The position numbers and the translations under genes are program-made. From contig NZ_AP024828.1 in assembly GCF_019668465.1 (NCBI RefSeq), positions 186,001 to 250,000 of the forward strand: a DNA stretch of 64,000 bases. The letters are read 5' to 3'. Positions 49,798 to 60,733 of this stretch are shown piece after piece; within the stretch, counting starts at the first letter, position 1; each line of letters begins with the position of its first letter. The notes beneath the pieces were generated by a model. That model made no database searches and was not told the DNA's origin. It was given only the letters and a program-made list of their open reading frames with translations. Origin of the DNA: Mycobacterium senriense. GTDB taxonomy: Bacteria; Actinomycetota; Actinomycetes; Mycobacteriales; Mycobacteriaceae.

Positions 49798-52212
49798 ATG
49801 ACTAGTGCGGCCAAGACCGAGACCGGTGACGAGGTCCGTCCGCCGGACATGGTGACGCTGACCATCGACGGCAACGAAATCAGCGTTCCCAAGGGAACTC
49901 TGGTGATCCGGGCCGCCGAATTGATGGGGATCCAGATCCCCCGGTTCTGCGATCACCCGCTGCTGGAGCCGGTCGGCGCGTGCCGGCAGTGTCTGGTCGA
50001 GGTCGAAGGGCAGCGTAAGCCGATGGCCTCGTGCACCACGGTCGCCACCGACGACATGGTGGTGCGCACCCAGCTCACGTCGGAGGCCGCCGACAAGGCG
50101 CAACACGGCGTGATGGAACTGCTGCTCATCAACCACCCGCTGGACTGCCCGATGTGCGACAAGGGCGGCGAATGCCCGCTGCAGAACCAGGCAATGTCCA
50201 ACGGCCGCGCCGACTCTCGCTTCACCGACGTCAAGCGCACCTTCGCCAAACCGATCAACATCTCCTCGCAGGTGCTACTGGACCGGGAGCGCTGCATCCT
50301 GTGTGCGCGCTGCACCCGATTCTCCGAGCAGATCGCCGGGGACATCTTCATCGACATGCAGGAACGGGGCGCCCTACAGCAGGTCGGCATCTACGCCGAC
50401 GAGCCGTTCGACTCCTACTTTTCGGGCAACACGGTGCAAATCTGCCCCGTCGGCGCGCTGACCGGGTCCTCGTACCGGTTCCGCGCCCGGCCTTTCGACC
50501 TGGTCTCCAGCCCCAGCGTCTGCGAGCACTGCGCTTCCGGATGCGCGCAGCGCACCGACCACCGCCGCGGCAAGGTGCTGCGCCGGTTGGCCGGCGACGA
50601 CCCCGAGGTCAACGAGGAGTGGAACTGCGACAAGGGCCGGTGGGCGTTCACCTACGCGACCCAGCCCGATGTGATCACCACTCCCCTGATCCGCGACACC
50701 GACGGCTCGCTGCAGCCGGCCTCGTGGTCTCACGCAATCGCCGTCGCGACGAAGGGCCTGGAAGCGGCGCGTGGCCGCGCTGGCGTGCTGGTCGGCGGCC
50801 GGGCCACCTTGGAGGACGCCTACGCCTACTCCAAGTTCGCACGAATCGTGCTGGACAGCAACGACATCGACTTCCGCGCCCGGCCGAGTTCGGCAGAGGA
50901 GGCCGACTTCCTGGCCGCGCGGATCGCCGGCAAACCGATCAACGTCAGCTACGCCGATCTGGAGTCGGCGCCGGTCGTCGTGCTGGTCGGATTCGAGCCC
51001 GAGGACGAGTCGCCCATCGTCTTCCTGCGGCTGCGCAAGGCGGCTCGCAAGCACGGGTTGCCGGTCTACGCCATCGCGCCGTTCGCCAGCCGCGCGCTGA
51101 CCAAGATGTCCGGGCGCCTGATCAAAACGGTTCCCGGCGCCGAGGCTTCGGCGCTCGACGGGTTGGCCACCGGCGAGGTGGGCGACCTGCTCTCCACGGC
51201 GGGTGCGGTCATCATGGTCGGCGAGCGGCTGGCCACGGTGCCGGGCGGTTTGTCGGCGGCGGCCCGCCTCGCCGACACCACCGGCGCCCGCCTGGCCTGG
51301 GTGCCGCGGCGCGCCGGTGAGCGCGGCGCGCTGGAGGCCGGTGCGCTGCCGGGGCTGCTGCCTGGCGGCCGTCCGGTCGACGACGAGACCGCCCGCGCGC
51401 AGGTCGCACAGGCGTGGAACGTGTCCGAATTGCCTTCCGGCAGTGGACGTGACGCCGACGCAATCCTGGCCGCCGCCACCGACGGCACGCTGGGCGCGCT
51501 GCTGGTGGGCGGTGTCGAGCCCGATGACTTCACCGACCCGCAAGCGGTGCTGGCGGCGTTGGACGGCGTCGGCTTCGTGGTCAGCCTGGAGTTGCGGCAC
51601 AGCGCCGTCACCGAACGCGCCGACGTCGTCTTCCCAGTCGCGTCGACGACGCAGAAGGCCGGCGCATTCGTCAACTGGGAGGGCCGCTTCCGGCCGTTCG
51701 AAGCGGCGTTGCGCAACACTCAGGACGCCACCCAATCCGACCACCAGGTGCTCGATACGCTCGCCGACGAGATGGGCGTGTACCTGGGCATGTCCACCGT
51801 CGCCACGGCCCGCGAAGAACTGGCCGCGCTGCGGCAGTGGGACGGCAAGCGCGCCGCGAACCCGGCCGTCGCGGCCCCCGAGCCGGCCCAGCCTGCGTCG
51901 GGCGAGGCGGTATTGGCCGGCTGGCGGATGATGCTGGACAACGGCCGGATGCAAGACGGCGAGCCACATCTGGCGGGCACGGCCCGCAAGTCCGTCGCTC
52001 GGCTGTCCGCCGACACGGCGGCCGAGATCGGCGCCGCCGACGGCGACGCGGTCACGGTCAGCACGTCACATGGATCCATCAGCCTGCCGCTGATGATCAC
52101 CGACATGCCCGACCGCGTGGTATGGCTTCCGGTGAACTCGCCCGGCTCGGCGGTGCATCGCCGGCTCGGCGTATCGGCCGGCAGCACAGTCAAGATCGGA
52201 GTTGGCGAATGA
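49798..52212 (+). CDS. nuoG: NADH-quinone oxidoreductase subunit G
   Basis: This 804-residue iron-sulfur subunit carries the electron chain. Visible ligands are N1b ([19 protein letters not shown]), N5/N4 ([33 protein letters not shown]) and an intact N7-type C-x2-C-x3-C-x27-C (CEHCASGC to WNCDKGR). The C-terminal molybdopterin-type domain lacks obvious active-site residues and has the usual actinobacterial length. It ends in a 4-bp overlap with nuoH. Confidence 0.97.
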   Translation: MTSAAKTETGDEVRPPDMVTLTIDGNEISVPKGTLVIRAAELMGIQIPRFCDHPLLEPVGACRQCLVEVEGQRKPMASCTTVATDDMVVRTQLTSEAADKAQHGVMELLLINHPLDCPMCDKGGECPLQNQAMSNGRADSRFTDVKRTFAKPINISSQVLLDRERCILCARCTRFSEQIAGDIFIDMQERGALQQVGIYADEPFDSYFSGNTVQICPVGALTGSSYRFRARPFDLVSSPSVCEHCASGCAQRTDHRRGKVLRRLAGDDPEVNEEWNCDKGRWAFTYATQPDVITTPLIRDTDGSLQPASWSHAIAVATKGLEAARGRAGVLVGGRATLEDAYAYSKFARIVLDSNDIDFRARPSSAEEADFLAARIAGKPINVSYADLESAPVVVLVGFEPEDESPIVFLRLRKAARKHGLPVYAIAPFASRALTKMSGRLIKTVPGAEASALDGLATGEVGDLLSTAGAVIMVGERLATVPGGLSAAARLADTTGARLAWVPRRAGERGALEAGALPGLLPGGRPVDDETARAQVAQAWNVSELPSGSGRDADAILAAATDGTLGALLVGGVEPDDFTDPQAVLAALDGVGFVVSLELRHSAVTERADVVFPVASTTQKAGAFVNWEGRFRPFEAALRNTQDATQSDHQVLDTLADEMGVYLGMSTVATAREELAALRQWDGKRAANPAVAAPEPAQPASGEAVLAGWRMMLDNGRMQDGEPHLAGTARKSVARLSADTAAEIGAADGDAVTVSTSHGSISLPLMITDMPDRVVWLPVNSPGSAVHRRLGVSAGSTVKIGVGE

Positions 52213-53489
52213 CCGGCTTGACCGCCTTCGGGCACGACACCTTGTGGCTGGTGCTCGGCAAGGCACTGGCGATCTTCGTGTTCCTTATGCTCAACGTGCT
52301 GGTCGCGATTCTGCTCGAGCGCAAGATCCTCGGCTGGATGCAGCTGCGGCCCGGGCCCAACCGGGCGGGTCCGTGGGGTGTCCTGCAGAGCCTGGCCGAC
52401 GGAATCAAGTTGGCGCTCAAGGAAACCATCACCCCGGGCGGGGTCGACAAGTTCGTCTACTTCGCGGCGCCGGTCATCTCCACGATTCCGGCGTTCACCG
52501 CCTTCGCGTTCATCCCGTTCGGTCCGGTGGTGTCGGTGTTCGGGCACCGCACACCGCTGCAGCTGACCGACCTGCCGGTCGCGGTGCTGTTCATCCTGGG
52601 GCTGTCGGCGATCGGCGTGTACGGAATCGTGCTGGGCGGTTGGGCTTCCGGGTCCACCTACCCGCTGCTGGGCGGGGTGCGCTCCACCGCCCAGGTCATC
52701 TCCTACGAGGTGGCGATGGGGCTGTCGTTCGCCGCGGTCTTCCTCTACGCGGGCTCCATGTCGACGTCCCAGATCGTCGCCGCGCAGGACCGGGTCTGGT
52801 ACGTGTTCCTGCTGCTGCCGTCGTTCGTCATCTACCTCATCTCGATGGTCGGCGAAACCAACCGGGCGCCTTTCGATTTGCCCGAGGCCGAGGGTGAGCT
52901 GGTTGCCGGGTTCCACACCGAGTACTCGTCGCTGAAGTTCGCGATGTTCATGCTGGCCGAGTACGTCAACATGATGACGGTCTCCTCGCTGGCCACCGTC
53001 CTGTTCTTCGGCGGCTGGCACGCGCCGTGGCCGCTGAACATGTGGGCCGGCGCCAACACCGGCTGGTGGCCGGTGCTCTGGTTCACCGCGAAGATGTGGA
53101 CCTTCCTGTTCGTGTACTTCTGGCTGCGGGCCTCGCTGCCCCGGCTGCGCTACGACCAGTTCATGGGGCTGGGCTGGAAGCTGCTGATCCCGGCCTCGCT
53201 GGTCTGGGTGCTGATCGCCGCCGTCATTCGCACGCTGCAGAACCAGGGCTATCAGCACTGGACCCCGATCCTGGTGGCCAGCAGCGTCGTGTTCGCCACC
53301 GCGATCGTACTGTCGCTGCGAAAGCCGTTCAGCGCGCCGGGTATTCGCGCGCTCGAGAAACAGCTGCGCCGCGAGGCGAAGAAGCTGCCGACCGCACTCG
53401 ACTCCGCACCCGTATTCCCGACACCGCCGCTGCCATCGAAGGCCCAGAAATCCCTGGCGGCGGCGAGCAAGGAGAAAGCTCGTGGCTAA
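52209..53489 (+). CDS. nuoH: NADH-quinone oxidoreductase subunit H
   Basis: This 426-residue membrane subunit has eight or nine helices and forms part of the quinone channel. Motifs are [67 protein letters not shown] and [11 protein letters not shown]. The C-terminal tail ([20 protein letters not shown]) is an actinobacterial extension. It overlaps nuoI by 8 bp. Confidence 0.97.
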   Translation: MTGLTAFGHDTLWLVLGKALAIFVFLMLNVLVAILLERKILGWMQLRPGPNRAGPWGVLQSLADGIKLALKETITPGGVDKFVYFAAPVISTIPAFTAFAFIPFGPVVSVFGHRTPLQLTDLPVAVLFILGLSAIGVYGIVLGGWASGSTYPLLGGVRSTAQVISYEVAMGLSFAAVFLYAGSMSTSQIVAAQDRVWYVFLLLPSFVIYLISMVGETNRAPFDLPEAEGELVAGFHTEYSSLKFAMFMLAEYVNMMTVSSLATVLFFGGWHAPWPLNMWAGANTGWWPVLWFTAKMWTFLFVYFWLRASLPRLRYDQFMGLGWKLLIPASLVWVLIAAVIRTLQNQGYQHWTPILVASSVVFATAIVLSLRKPFSAPGIRALEKQLRREAKKLPTALDSAPVFPTPPLPSKAQKSLAAASKEKARG

Positions 53490-54027
53490 ATTCTTGGACG
53501 CCGTAGCCGGATTCGGCGTGACGTTTGGATCGATGTTCAAAAGGAATGTCACCGAGGAGTATCCGGAAAAGCCGGGCCCCGTCATGCCGCGCTACCACGG
53601 CCGTCACCAGCTGAACCGCTACCCCGACGGTCTGGAGAAGTGCATCGGCTGCGAATTATGCGCCTGGGCGTGCCCGGCCGACGCGATCTATGTCGAGGGC
53701 GCCGACAACACCGAGGAACTCAGGTATTCGCCCGGGGAACGCTACGGCCGGGTCTATCAAATCAACTATCTGCGGTGCATCGGTTGCGGACTGTGCGTCG
53801 AGGCCTGCCCCACCCGGGCGCTGACGATGACCAACGACTACGAAATGGCCGACGACAACCGTGCGGACCTGATCTACGAGAAGGACCGGCTGCTGGCGCC
53901 GCTGCTGCAGGACATGCTCGCGCCGCCGCACCCCAGGACCGAGGGCGCCACCGACAAGGACTACTACCAAGGCAATGTGACCGCACACGGGTTACGGCAG
54001 ACCCAGCAGGCCGGAGACTCGAAGTGA
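53482..54027 (+). CDS. nuoI: NADH-quinone oxidoreductase subunit I
   Basis: This 181-residue ferredoxin-like subunit binds clusters N6a and N6b through two C-x2-C-x2-C-x3-C-P motifs: [16 protein letters not shown] and [16 protein letters not shown]. It links NuoG to NuoB. GTG 53482 start overlaps nuoH; the stop overlaps nuoJ (GTGA). Confidence 0.97.
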   Translation: MAKFLDAVAGFGVTFGSMFKRNVTEEYPEKPGPVMPRYHGRHQLNRYPDGLEKCIGCELCAWACPADAIYVEGADNTEELRYSPGERYGRVYQINYLRCIGCGLCVEACPTRALTMTNDYEMADDNRADLIYEKDRLLAPLLQDMLAPPHPRTEGATDKDYYQGNVTAHGLRQTQQAGDSK

Positions 54028-54848
54028 CCGGATCGGCCGGCCACGTCGCCGCCGTGGCCTCAAGTTTTGCGCAGGACATCATCGTCCGTACCTCCACCGG
54101 GGAAGCGATCGCGTTCTGGGTGCTGGGCGTCCTGGCCGTGATCGGCGCGATCGGGGTCGTCACCGCCGTCAACGCCGTCTACTCGGCAATGTTCCTGGCG
54201 ATGACCATGATCATCCTGGCGGTCTTCTACATGATCCAGGACGCGCTGTTTCTGGGTGTGGTTCAAGTCGTGGTCTACACCGGCGCGGTGATGATGCTGT
54301 TCTTGTTCGTGCTGATGCTCATCGGCGTGGACTCCGCGGAATCGCTCAAGGAGACGCTGCGCGGTCAGCGCATCGCCGGCGTGGCCGCCGGGATCGGGTT
54401 CGGCATCCTGCTCATCGCCGCCATCGGCAACGTGACCACCGGCGGCTTCGCGGGACTGACCACCGCCAACGCCAATGGCAACGTGGAAGGGCTGGCGGCG
54501 CTGATCTTTTCGCGGTACCTGTGGGCGTTCGAGCTCACCAGCGCGCTGCTGATCACCGCGGCCGTCGGCGCGATGGTGCTGGCGCACCGCGAGCGCTTCG
54601 AGCGCCGCAAGACGCAGCGCGAGCTTTCGCAGGAACGGTTCCGGTCGGGCGGGCACCCCACCCCGATGCCCAACCCCGGTGTGTACGCACGCCACAACGC
54701 TGTCGACGTGGCCGCGTTGCTGCCGGACGGCTCATACTCGAAGCTCTCGGTGTCGCCGATGCTGCAGAGCCGCGGCGCCGACGGCAAGAAGACCCCCTCC
54801 CCGTCCCCCGAGCCGAGCCCGACTCTTTCCCAAGGCGGTACGTCGTGA
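54024..54848 (+). CDS. nuoJ: NADH-quinone oxidoreductase subunit J
   Basis: This 274-residue membrane subunit has five helices, including [40 protein letters not shown] and the pi-bulge-type helix with [20 protein letters not shown] hydrophilic tail of about 80 residues ([20 protein letters not shown] onward, Pro/Ser-rich at the end) is typical of actinobacteria. GTG 54024 start. Confidence 0.95.
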   Translation: MTGSAGHVAAVASSFAQDIIVRTSTGEAIAFWVLGVLAVIGAIGVVTAVNAVYSAMFLAMTMIILAVFYMIQDALFLGVVQVVVYTGAVMMLFLFVLMLIGVDSAESLKETLRGQRIAGVAAGIGFGILLIAAIGNVTTGGFAGLTTANANGNVEGLAALIFSRYLWAFELTSALLITAAVGAMVLAHRERFERRKTQRELSQERFRSGGHPTPMPNPGVYARHNAVDVAALLPDGSYSKLSVSPMLQSRGADGKKTPSPSPEPSPTLSQGGTS

Positions 54849-55144
54849 ATCCGGCCAATTACCTGTACCTTTCGGCGCTGCTGTTCACCATCGGGGCCTC
54901 CGGTGTGTTGTTGCGCCGCAACGCCATCGTGATGTTCATGTGCGTGGAGCTGATGCTCAACGCGGTCAATCTCGCGTTCGTCACGTTCGCGCGGATGCAC
55001 GGCCACCTGGACGGTCAGATGATCGCGTTCTTCACGATGGTGGTCGCCGCCTGCGAGGTGGTCATCGGCCTGGCCATCATCATGACCATCTTCCGTACCC
55101 GCAAATCGGCGTCCGTCGACGACGCGAACCTACTCAAAGGCTGA
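54845..55144 (+). CDS. nuoK: NADH-quinone oxidoreductase subunit K
   Basis: This 99-residue MrpC-like subunit has three helices: [39 protein letters not shown] (with the proton-channel Glu of CVELMLN) and [16 protein letters not shown] (with Glu in ACEVVIG). GTG 54845 overlaps the nuoJ stop. It is followed by a 10-bp gap to nuoL. Confidence 0.97.
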   Translation: MNPANYLYLSALLFTIGASGVLLRRNAIVMFMCVELMLNAVNLAFVTFARMHGHLDGQMIAFFTMVVAACEVVIGLAIIMTIFRTRKSASVDDANLLKG

Positions 55145-55154
55145 AGACGCCAAC

Positions 55155-57041
55155 ATGACTCAATACACCTGGCTGCTGGTCGCGCTGCCATTGGCGGGCG
55201 CCGCAATCCTGCTGTTCGGCGGGCGACGCACCGACGGGTGGGGGCATTGGCTGGGCTGCGCCACCGCCCTCGCGGCGTTCGGGGTGGGCCTGAGCCTGCT
55301 CTCGGAGCTGCTCGGCCGCGCGGGCGACAACCGCTTCATCCACCAGAAGGTGTTCAGCTGGATCCCGGTCGGCCAGCTCCAGGTCGACTTCGGGCTGCAA
55401 ATCGACCAGTTGTCGGTGTGTTTCGTGCTGCTGATCTCCGGGGTCGGGTCGCTGATCCACATCTATTCGGTCGCCTACATGGCCGAAGACCCAGACCGCC
55501 GAAGGTTTTTCGGCTACCTCAACCTGTTCCTGGCGTCGATGCTGCTGCTGGTCGTCGCCGACAACTATGTGGTGCTCTACGTCGGCTGGGAAGGCGTCGG
55601 CCTGGCGTCCTACCTGCTGATCGGGTTCTGGTACTACAAGCCGACGGCGGCCACCGCGGCCAAGAAGGCGTTCGTGATGAACCGGGTCGGCGACGCCGGG
55701 CTGGCCCTGGGAATGTTTTTGATGTTCAGCACTTTCGGCACCCTGTCGTACGCCGGGGTGTTCGCCGGCGCGCCCGCCGCCGGTCACGGCGCGCTGACCG
55801 CCATGGGATTGCTGTTGCTGCTGGGCGCCTGCGCCAAGTCCGCCCAAGTCCCGCTGCAGGCGTGGCTGGGTGACGCCATGGAGGGCCCCACCCCGGTGTC
55901 CGCGCTGATCCACGCCGCCACCATGGTGACGGCGGGCGTGTATCTGATCGTGCGATCGAATCCGTTGTACAACCTGTCCCCCGACGCCCGGCTGGCCGTG
56001 GTCATCGTGGGTGCGGTCACGCTGCTGCTCGGGGCGTTCATCGGCTGCGCCAAGGACGACATCAAGCGGGCGCTGGCGGCGTCGACGATGAGCCAGATCG
56101 GCTACATGGTGCTGGCGGCGGGCCTCGGGCCGGCCGGCTATGCCTTCGCGATCATGCATCTGCTCACCCACGGCTTCTTCAAGGCCGGGTTGTTCCTCGG
56201 CTCCGGCGCGGTGATTCACGCGATGCACGAAGAACAGGACATGCGCCGCTACGGCGGGTTGCGGGCGGCGCTGCCCATCACGTTCGTCACCTTCGGCCTG
56301 GGTTACCTCGCGATCATCGGCGTGCCGCCCTTCGCGGGCTACTTCTCCAAGGACGCCATCATCGAGGCGGCGCTGGCCTCGGGTGGCGTCCGGGGTTACC
56401 TGCTGGGTGGGGCCGCGCTGCTGGGCGCCGGCGTAACCGCGTTCTACATGACCCGCGTGATGCTGATGACGTTCTTCGGCAAGAAGCGCTGGGGTCCGGG
56501 AGCCCACCCGCATGAGGCACCCGCCCTGATGACGTGGCCGATGATTCTGCTCGCCGTCGGCTCGGTGTTCTCCGGTGGCCTGCTGGCGGTGGGCGGCACC
56601 CTGCAGCGCTGGCTCGAGCCGGTCGTCGGAAAGCACGAGGAAGTCACCCACGCGTACCCCGTCTGGGTCAGCTCCGCGCTGGCGCTGGGTGTCGTGGTCA
56701 TCGGCATCGCGGTGGCCTACGGGTTGTACGCGAGGGCACCGATCCCCCGGGTGGCGCCGCTCTCCGTGTCGGCGCTGACGACGGCGGTGCGCAAGGACTT
56801 CTACGGCGACGCCTTCAACGAAGAGGTCTTCATGCGGCCGGGCGCACAACTGACCCACGCGCTCGTCGACATCGACAACGCGGGCGTCGACGGCTCGGTC
56901 AACGCGCTGGCGGCGCTGGTGAGTTCGACGTCAAATCGGCTGCGGGGGCTGCAAACCGGCTTCGCCCGCAACTACGCACTGTCGATGCTGACGGGCGCGG
57001 TGCTGGTGATCGCGCTGATCCTGGCGGTGCGGCTGTGGTGA
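55155..57041 (+). CDS. nuoL: NADH-quinone oxidoreductase subunit L
   Basis: This 628-residue antiporter-like subunit is the distal proton pump. Motifs are [19 protein letters not shown] (conserved Glu), [47 protein letters not shown] (channel Lys/His) and [19 protein letters not shown]. The C-terminus contains the long lateral helix region that bridges NuoM and NuoN. Helix number is about sixteen. Confidence 0.97.
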   Translation: MTQYTWLLVALPLAGAAILLFGGRRTDGWGHWLGCATALAAFGVGLSLLSELLGRAGDNRFIHQKVFSWIPVGQLQVDFGLQIDQLSVCFVLLISGVGSLIHIYSVAYMAEDPDRRRFFGYLNLFLASMLLLVVADNYVVLYVGWEGVGLASYLLIGFWYYKPTAATAAKKAFVMNRVGDAGLALGMFLMFSTFGTLSYAGVFAGAPAAGHGALTAMGLLLLLGACAKSAQVPLQAWLGDAMEGPTPVSALIHAATMVTAGVYLIVRSNPLYNLSPDARLAVVIVGAVTLLLGAFIGCAKDDIKRALAASTMSQIGYMVLAAGLGPAGYAFAIMHLLTHGFFKAGLFLGSGAVIHAMHEEQDMRRYGGLRAALPITFVTFGLGYLAIIGVPPFAGYFSKDAIIEAALASGGVRGYLLGGAALLGAGVTAFYMTRVMLMTFFGKKRWGPGAHPHEAPALMTWPMILLAVGSVFSGGLLAVGGTLQRWLEPVVGKHEEVTHAYPVWVSSALALGVVVIGIAVAYGLYARAPIPRVAPLSVSALTTAVRKDFYGDAFNEEVFMRPGAQLTHALVDIDNAGVDGSVNALAALVSSTSNRLRGLQTGFARNYALSMLTGAVLVIALILAVRLW

Positions 57042-57074
57042 TTCGCGGCGGCGAGATGAAAAGGAGCGGCGCTG

Positions 57075-58667
57075 GTGAATAGCGTTCCATGGCTGAGCGT
57101 GCTGTGGCTGGTGCCGCTGGCCGGCTCCGTGCTGATCATCCTGATGCCGCCCGGGCTGCGCCAGCTCGCGAAGTGGACAGGTCTGGTCTTCGGCGTCCTG
57201 ACCCTGGCGGTGGCGGTCGTCGTCACCGTCGGGTTCAAGACCGGCGGCGCGCCTTACCAATTCGTCGAAAGCCACCAGTGGATCCCGGCGTTCGGCGCCG
57301 GCTACACCCTGGGCGTCGACGGCATCGCGGTGGTGCTGGTGCTGCTGACCGCGGTGCTGATTCCGGTGCTGCAGGTGGCCGGCTGGAACGATGGCGGCGA
57401 GCGCAGCCGCAGCGTTCAGGCCTATATCGCCCTGACGCTGGCCATCGAGTCGATGGTGCTGATCTCAGTGGTCGCCCTGGACGTGTTGCTCTTCTACGTC
57501 TTCTTCGAGGCCATGCTCGTCCCGATGTACTTCCTGATCGGAGGTTTCGGTGGCGGGGCCGGCAGGTCACGCGCGGCCGTGAAGTTCTTGTTGTACAACC
57601 TGTTCGGCGGTCTGATCATGCTGGCCGCGGTGATCGGGCTGTATGTGGTGACCTCGCAGCACGGTTCAGGCACCTTCGATTTCCGTGAGATCGTGGCCGG
57701 CGTCGCGTCGGGCCGCTACGGCGCGGACTCGGCGGTGTTCAAGGCGCTGTTCCTGGGCTTCATGTTCGCGTTCGCGATCAAGGCTCCGCTGTGGCCGTTC
57801 CACCGCTGGCTGCCCGACGCCGCCGTCGAGGCCACCCCGGCGACCGCGGTGCTGATGATGGCGGTGATGGACAAGGTCGGCACCTTCGGCATGCTGCGCT
57901 ACTGCCTGCAGCTGTTCCCCGGTGCCTCAACGTATTTCCGCCCGCTGATCGTCGTGCTGGCGGTCATCGGGGTGATCTACGGCGCGATCGTCGCCATCGG
58001 CCAGACCGATATCATGCGGCTGATCGCCTACACCTCGATCTCGCACTTCGGGTTCATCATCCTGGGCATCTTCGTGATGACCACCCAGGGGCAGAGCGGG
58101 TCGACGCTGTACATGCTCAACCACGGCCTGTCCACGGCCGCGGTCTTCCTGATCGCCGGCTTCCTGATATCGCGGCACGGCAGCCGGTCTATCGCCGACT
58201 ACGGCGGCGTGCAGAAGGTGGCGCCCGTACTGGCCGGCACCTTCCTGGTCTCGGCCATGGCCACCCTGTCACTGCCGGGCCTGGCGCCGTTCATCAGCGA
58301 ATTCCTGGTCCTGCTGGGCACTTTCAACCGGTACTGGCTGGCCGCCGCATTCGGGGTCACGGCGTTGGTGCTCTCGGCGGTCTACATGTTGTGGCTGTAC
58401 CAGCGCGTGATGACCGGGCCGGTCGTCAGCGGCAACGAGAAGATCGGTGATCTGCGTGCACGCGAATTGATCGTCGTCGCACCGTTGATCGCGCTGCTGC
58501 TGGTGCTCGGCATCTACCCCAAGCCCGTGCTCGACATCATCACTCCCGCCGTCGAGAACACCATGACCACCATCGGCCAGCATGACCCCAAGCCGACCGT
58601 CCCGATGGGACCGGTGGGAACACCCGGGCCAGCCGACCTACACCGGACCGCCGAAGGACCGCGATGA
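57075..58667 (+). CDS. nuoM: NADH-quinone oxidoreductase subunit M
   Basis: This 530-residue antiporter-like proton pump has the conserved Glu in FYVFFEAMLVPMYFLIG, KAPLWPFHRWLPDAAVEATPATAVLMMAVMDKVG and TDIMRLIAYTSISHFGFIILG. GTG 57075 start, 33 bp after nuoL. The tail ends in a Pro/Gly-rich stretch. The stop overlaps nuoN (ATGA at 58664-58667). Confidence 0.97.
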   Translation: MNSVPWLSVLWLVPLAGSVLIILMPPGLRQLAKWTGLVFGVLTLAVAVVVTVGFKTGGAPYQFVESHQWIPAFGAGYTLGVDGIAVVLVLLTAVLIPVLQVAGWNDGGERSRSVQAYIALTLAIESMVLISVVALDVLLFYVFFEAMLVPMYFLIGGFGGGAGRSRAAVKFLLYNLFGGLIMLAAVIGLYVVTSQHGSGTFDFREIVAGVASGRYGADSAVFKALFLGFMFAFAIKAPLWPFHRWLPDAAVEATPATAVLMMAVMDKVGTFGMLRYCLQLFPGASTYFRPLIVVLAVIGVIYGAIVAIGQTDIMRLIAYTSISHFGFIILGIFVMTTQGQSGSTLYMLNHGLSTAAVFLIAGFLISRHGSRSIADYGGVQKVAPVLAGTFLVSAMATLSLPGLAPFISEFLVLLGTFNRYWLAAAFGVTALVLSAVYMLWLYQRVMTGPVVSGNEKIGDLRARELIVVAPLIALLLVLGIYPKPVLDIITPAVENTMTTIGQHDPKPTVPMGPVGTPGPADLHRTAEGPR

Positions 58668-60253
58668 CCCTCCCTACCCCGAGCATCCAGTACTTCCTGC
58701 TGTGCCCGACGCTCATCGTGTTCGGCGTCGCCGTGGTGTGTGTCCTCGCAGAGGCGTTCCTGCCCAGGCGAATTCGCTACACCGCGCAGGTGACGCTCTC
58801 ACTTGGCGGATTGATCGCGGCGTTCGTCGCGGTCATCGCCGTGAGCCGCTCGATCCAAAGCTCGGGCCGTGTCGCGGTGTTGGGCGCCATGGCCATTGAC
58901 CGCCCGACGCTGTATCTGCAGGGCACCGTGCTGCTGGTCGCGGTGATGGCGGTGATCTTCATCGCCGAACGCACCCAGGCCAAGGCGGACAGCAAAGTGT
59001 CCGTGGGAGTCGGCACCGCCGGCACGGGCGGCCTGGACTCCTTCACGCCGCAGGCATCGGCGGTGCCCGACAGTGACGCCGAGCGCGAGGCCGAGCGGGC
59101 CGGGGCCGCCCAGACGGAGCTGTTCCCGCTGGCGCTGCTATCGGTCGGCGGCATGATGGTCTTTCCCGCGTCCAATGACCTGTTGACCATGTTCGTCGCG
59201 CTGGAAGTGTTGTCGCTGCCGTTGTACCTGATGTGCGGCCTGGCCCGCCACCGCCGCCTGCTCTCGCAGGAAGCGGCGATGAAGTACTTTCTGCTGGGCG
59301 CGTTTTCGTCGGCGTTCTTCCTTTACGGTGTCGCGCTGCTCTACGGCGCGACCGGCACGCTGCTGTTGACCGGTATCCGTGATGCGCTTGCCGCACGCGG
59401 CGACACCTCGATGGCGCTCGTCGGCGTCGCGCTGCTGTCGGTCGGCCTGCTGTTCAAGGTCGGCGCCGTTCCGTTCCATTCGTGGATTCCGGACGTGTAC
59501 CAGGGCGCACCCACCCCCATCACCGGGTTCATGGCGGCGGCCACCAAGGTCGCGGCTTTCGGTGCGCTGCTTCGGGTTATCTACGTGGCGCTGCCGCCGC
59601 TGCACGATCAATGGCGCCCGGTGCTGTGGACCATCTCGATCCTGACGATGGCGGTCGGAACCATCACCGCGGTGAACCAGACCGACGTCAAACGCATGCT
59701 GGCCTACTCGTCGGTCGCCCACGTCGGGTTCATCCTCACCGGCGTCATCGCGGACAACCACACGGGCCTGTCCGCCACGCTGTTCTATCTGCTGGCCTAC
59801 AGCTTCAGCACCGTCGGCGCGTTCGCCATCGTCGGCCTGATCCGCGACGCCGACGGGGTCGAGGACGCGACGCTCTCGCATTGGGCGGGGCTGGGTCAGC
59901 GGTCACCCATTGTGGGCGTGATGTTTTCGATGTTCTTGTTGGCGTTCGCCGGCATCCCCCTGACCAGTGGCTTCGTCAGCAAGCTCGCCGTCTTTAAGGC
60001 CGCCGCCCAGGGCGGTGCCGTGCCGCTGGTGATCGTCGGTGTGGTCGCCAGCGGGGTCGCCGCGTACTTCTACGTGCGGGTGATCGTGTCCATGTTCTTC
60101 ACCGAAGCGACCGAGGACACCCCGCACGTGGTGGCGCCGGGCATCTTGAGCAAGGCCGCGATCGCGGTGTGCGCCGCGGTCACCGTCGTGCTCGGTATCT
60201 TCCCGCAGCCGCTGCTCGATCTCGCCGACCAGGCCGCCCAGCTGCTGCACTGA
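58664..60253 (+). CDS. nuoN: NADH-quinone oxidoreductase subunit N
   Basis: This 529-residue antiporter-like proton pump has FVALEVLSLPLYLMCGLAR (conserved Glu), AAMKYFLLGAFSSAFFLYG, FKVGAVPFHSWIPDVYQGAPTPITGFMAAATKVA and TDVKRMLAYSSVAHVGFIL. An insertion of about 35 residues between the third and fourth helices (KVSVGVGTAGTGGLDSFTPQ and following) is hydrophilic and characteristic of mycobacteria. Last gene of the nuo operon, 15 bp from the convergent gene. Confidence 0.97.
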   Translation: MTLPTPSIQYFLLCPTLIVFGVAVVCVLAEAFLPRRIRYTAQVTLSLGGLIAAFVAVIAVSRSIQSSGRVAVLGAMAIDRPTLYLQGTVLLVAVMAVIFIAERTQAKADSKVSVGVGTAGTGGLDSFTPQASAVPDSDAEREAERAGAAQTELFPLALLSVGGMMVFPASNDLLTMFVALEVLSLPLYLMCGLARHRRLLSQEAAMKYFLLGAFSSAFFLYGVALLYGATGTLLLTGIRDALAARGDTSMALVGVALLSVGLLFKVGAVPFHSWIPDVYQGAPTPITGFMAAATKVAAFGALLRVIYVALPPLHDQWRPVLWTISILTMAVGTITAVNQTDVKRMLAYSSVAHVGFILTGVIADNHTGLSATLFYLLAYSFSTVGAFAIVGLIRDADGVEDATLSHWAGLGQRSPIVGVMFSMFLLAFAGIPLTSGFVSKLAVFKAAAQGGAVPLVIVGVVASGVAAYFYVRVIVSMFFTEATEDTPHVVAPGILSKAAIAVCAAVTVVLGIFPQPLLDLADQAAQLLH

Positions 60254-60268
60254 CGCGGCGTCGGGCCG

Positions 60269-60733
60269 TCAGCTCATGAACGGCCGGATGGCCAGCAGGT
60301 AGATCAGCAGTGCGCCCAACGGGGCCACCAACGGCAACCACGGCAACTGCAAGGGAAATGACGCCGCAACCAGTCCGGCGAGCGTAAACCCCACGGCGCC
60401 AACGGCCGTCGGCAGGCTGTCGAGCACCACCGGGGCGGCCCCACCTACCGCGTGGCGGCATACCAGGTAGGCGGCGGCGCACAATCCGGACAGCGCGACG
60501 AAGATCAGCGGTGGGTCGGTCAGCATCACGGTGACCGCCGCCAGCAGCACGGCAAGCGTTGCGGCGCGCCGGAATGCAATGCCCACCGCGACCGCGATCA
60601 GCGCCGCCGTCCAGGCGACCACCGCGGGGCCCTGCCAACCGCCGGCGGCCAGCCCCACCATCAGCAGGCCGAAACCCGTCGCGAAGGCGGGCGCCCCCAC
60701 CCGCGCCAGCGTCCCCGTACCGGCGTTAGCCAC
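60269..60733 (-). CDS. Integral membrane protein (Rv3162c-like)
   Basis: This 154-residue protein is nearly all hydrophobic, with about five helices (FATGFGLLMVGLAAGG, AVVAWTAALIAVAVGIAF, LAVLLAAVTVML, FVALSGLCAAAYLVC, VGFTLAGLVAASF and a C-terminal LVAPLGALLIYLLAI). GTG at 60731-60733 is chosen because GGAGG stands just upstream. The start overlaps the DUF58 gene end by 8 bp. Order Rv3162c-Rv3163c-moxR3-Rv3165c-Rv3166c is conserved with M. tuberculosis. Function unknown. Confidence 0.85.
   Translation of the reverse strand: MANAGTGTLARVGAPAFATGFGLLMVGLAAGGWQGPAVVAWTAALIAVAVGIAFRRAATLAVLLAAVTVMLTDPPLIFVALSGLCAAAYLVCRHAVGGAAPVVLDSLPTAVGAVGFTLAGLVAASFPLQLPWLPLVAPLGALLIYLLAIRPFMS

Noticed and set aside
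51720..53585. Minus-strand open frame of 621 codons opposite nuoG/nuoH
   Set aside because: Lies against intact nuo genes with iron-sulfur and membrane motifs; no motif of its own.
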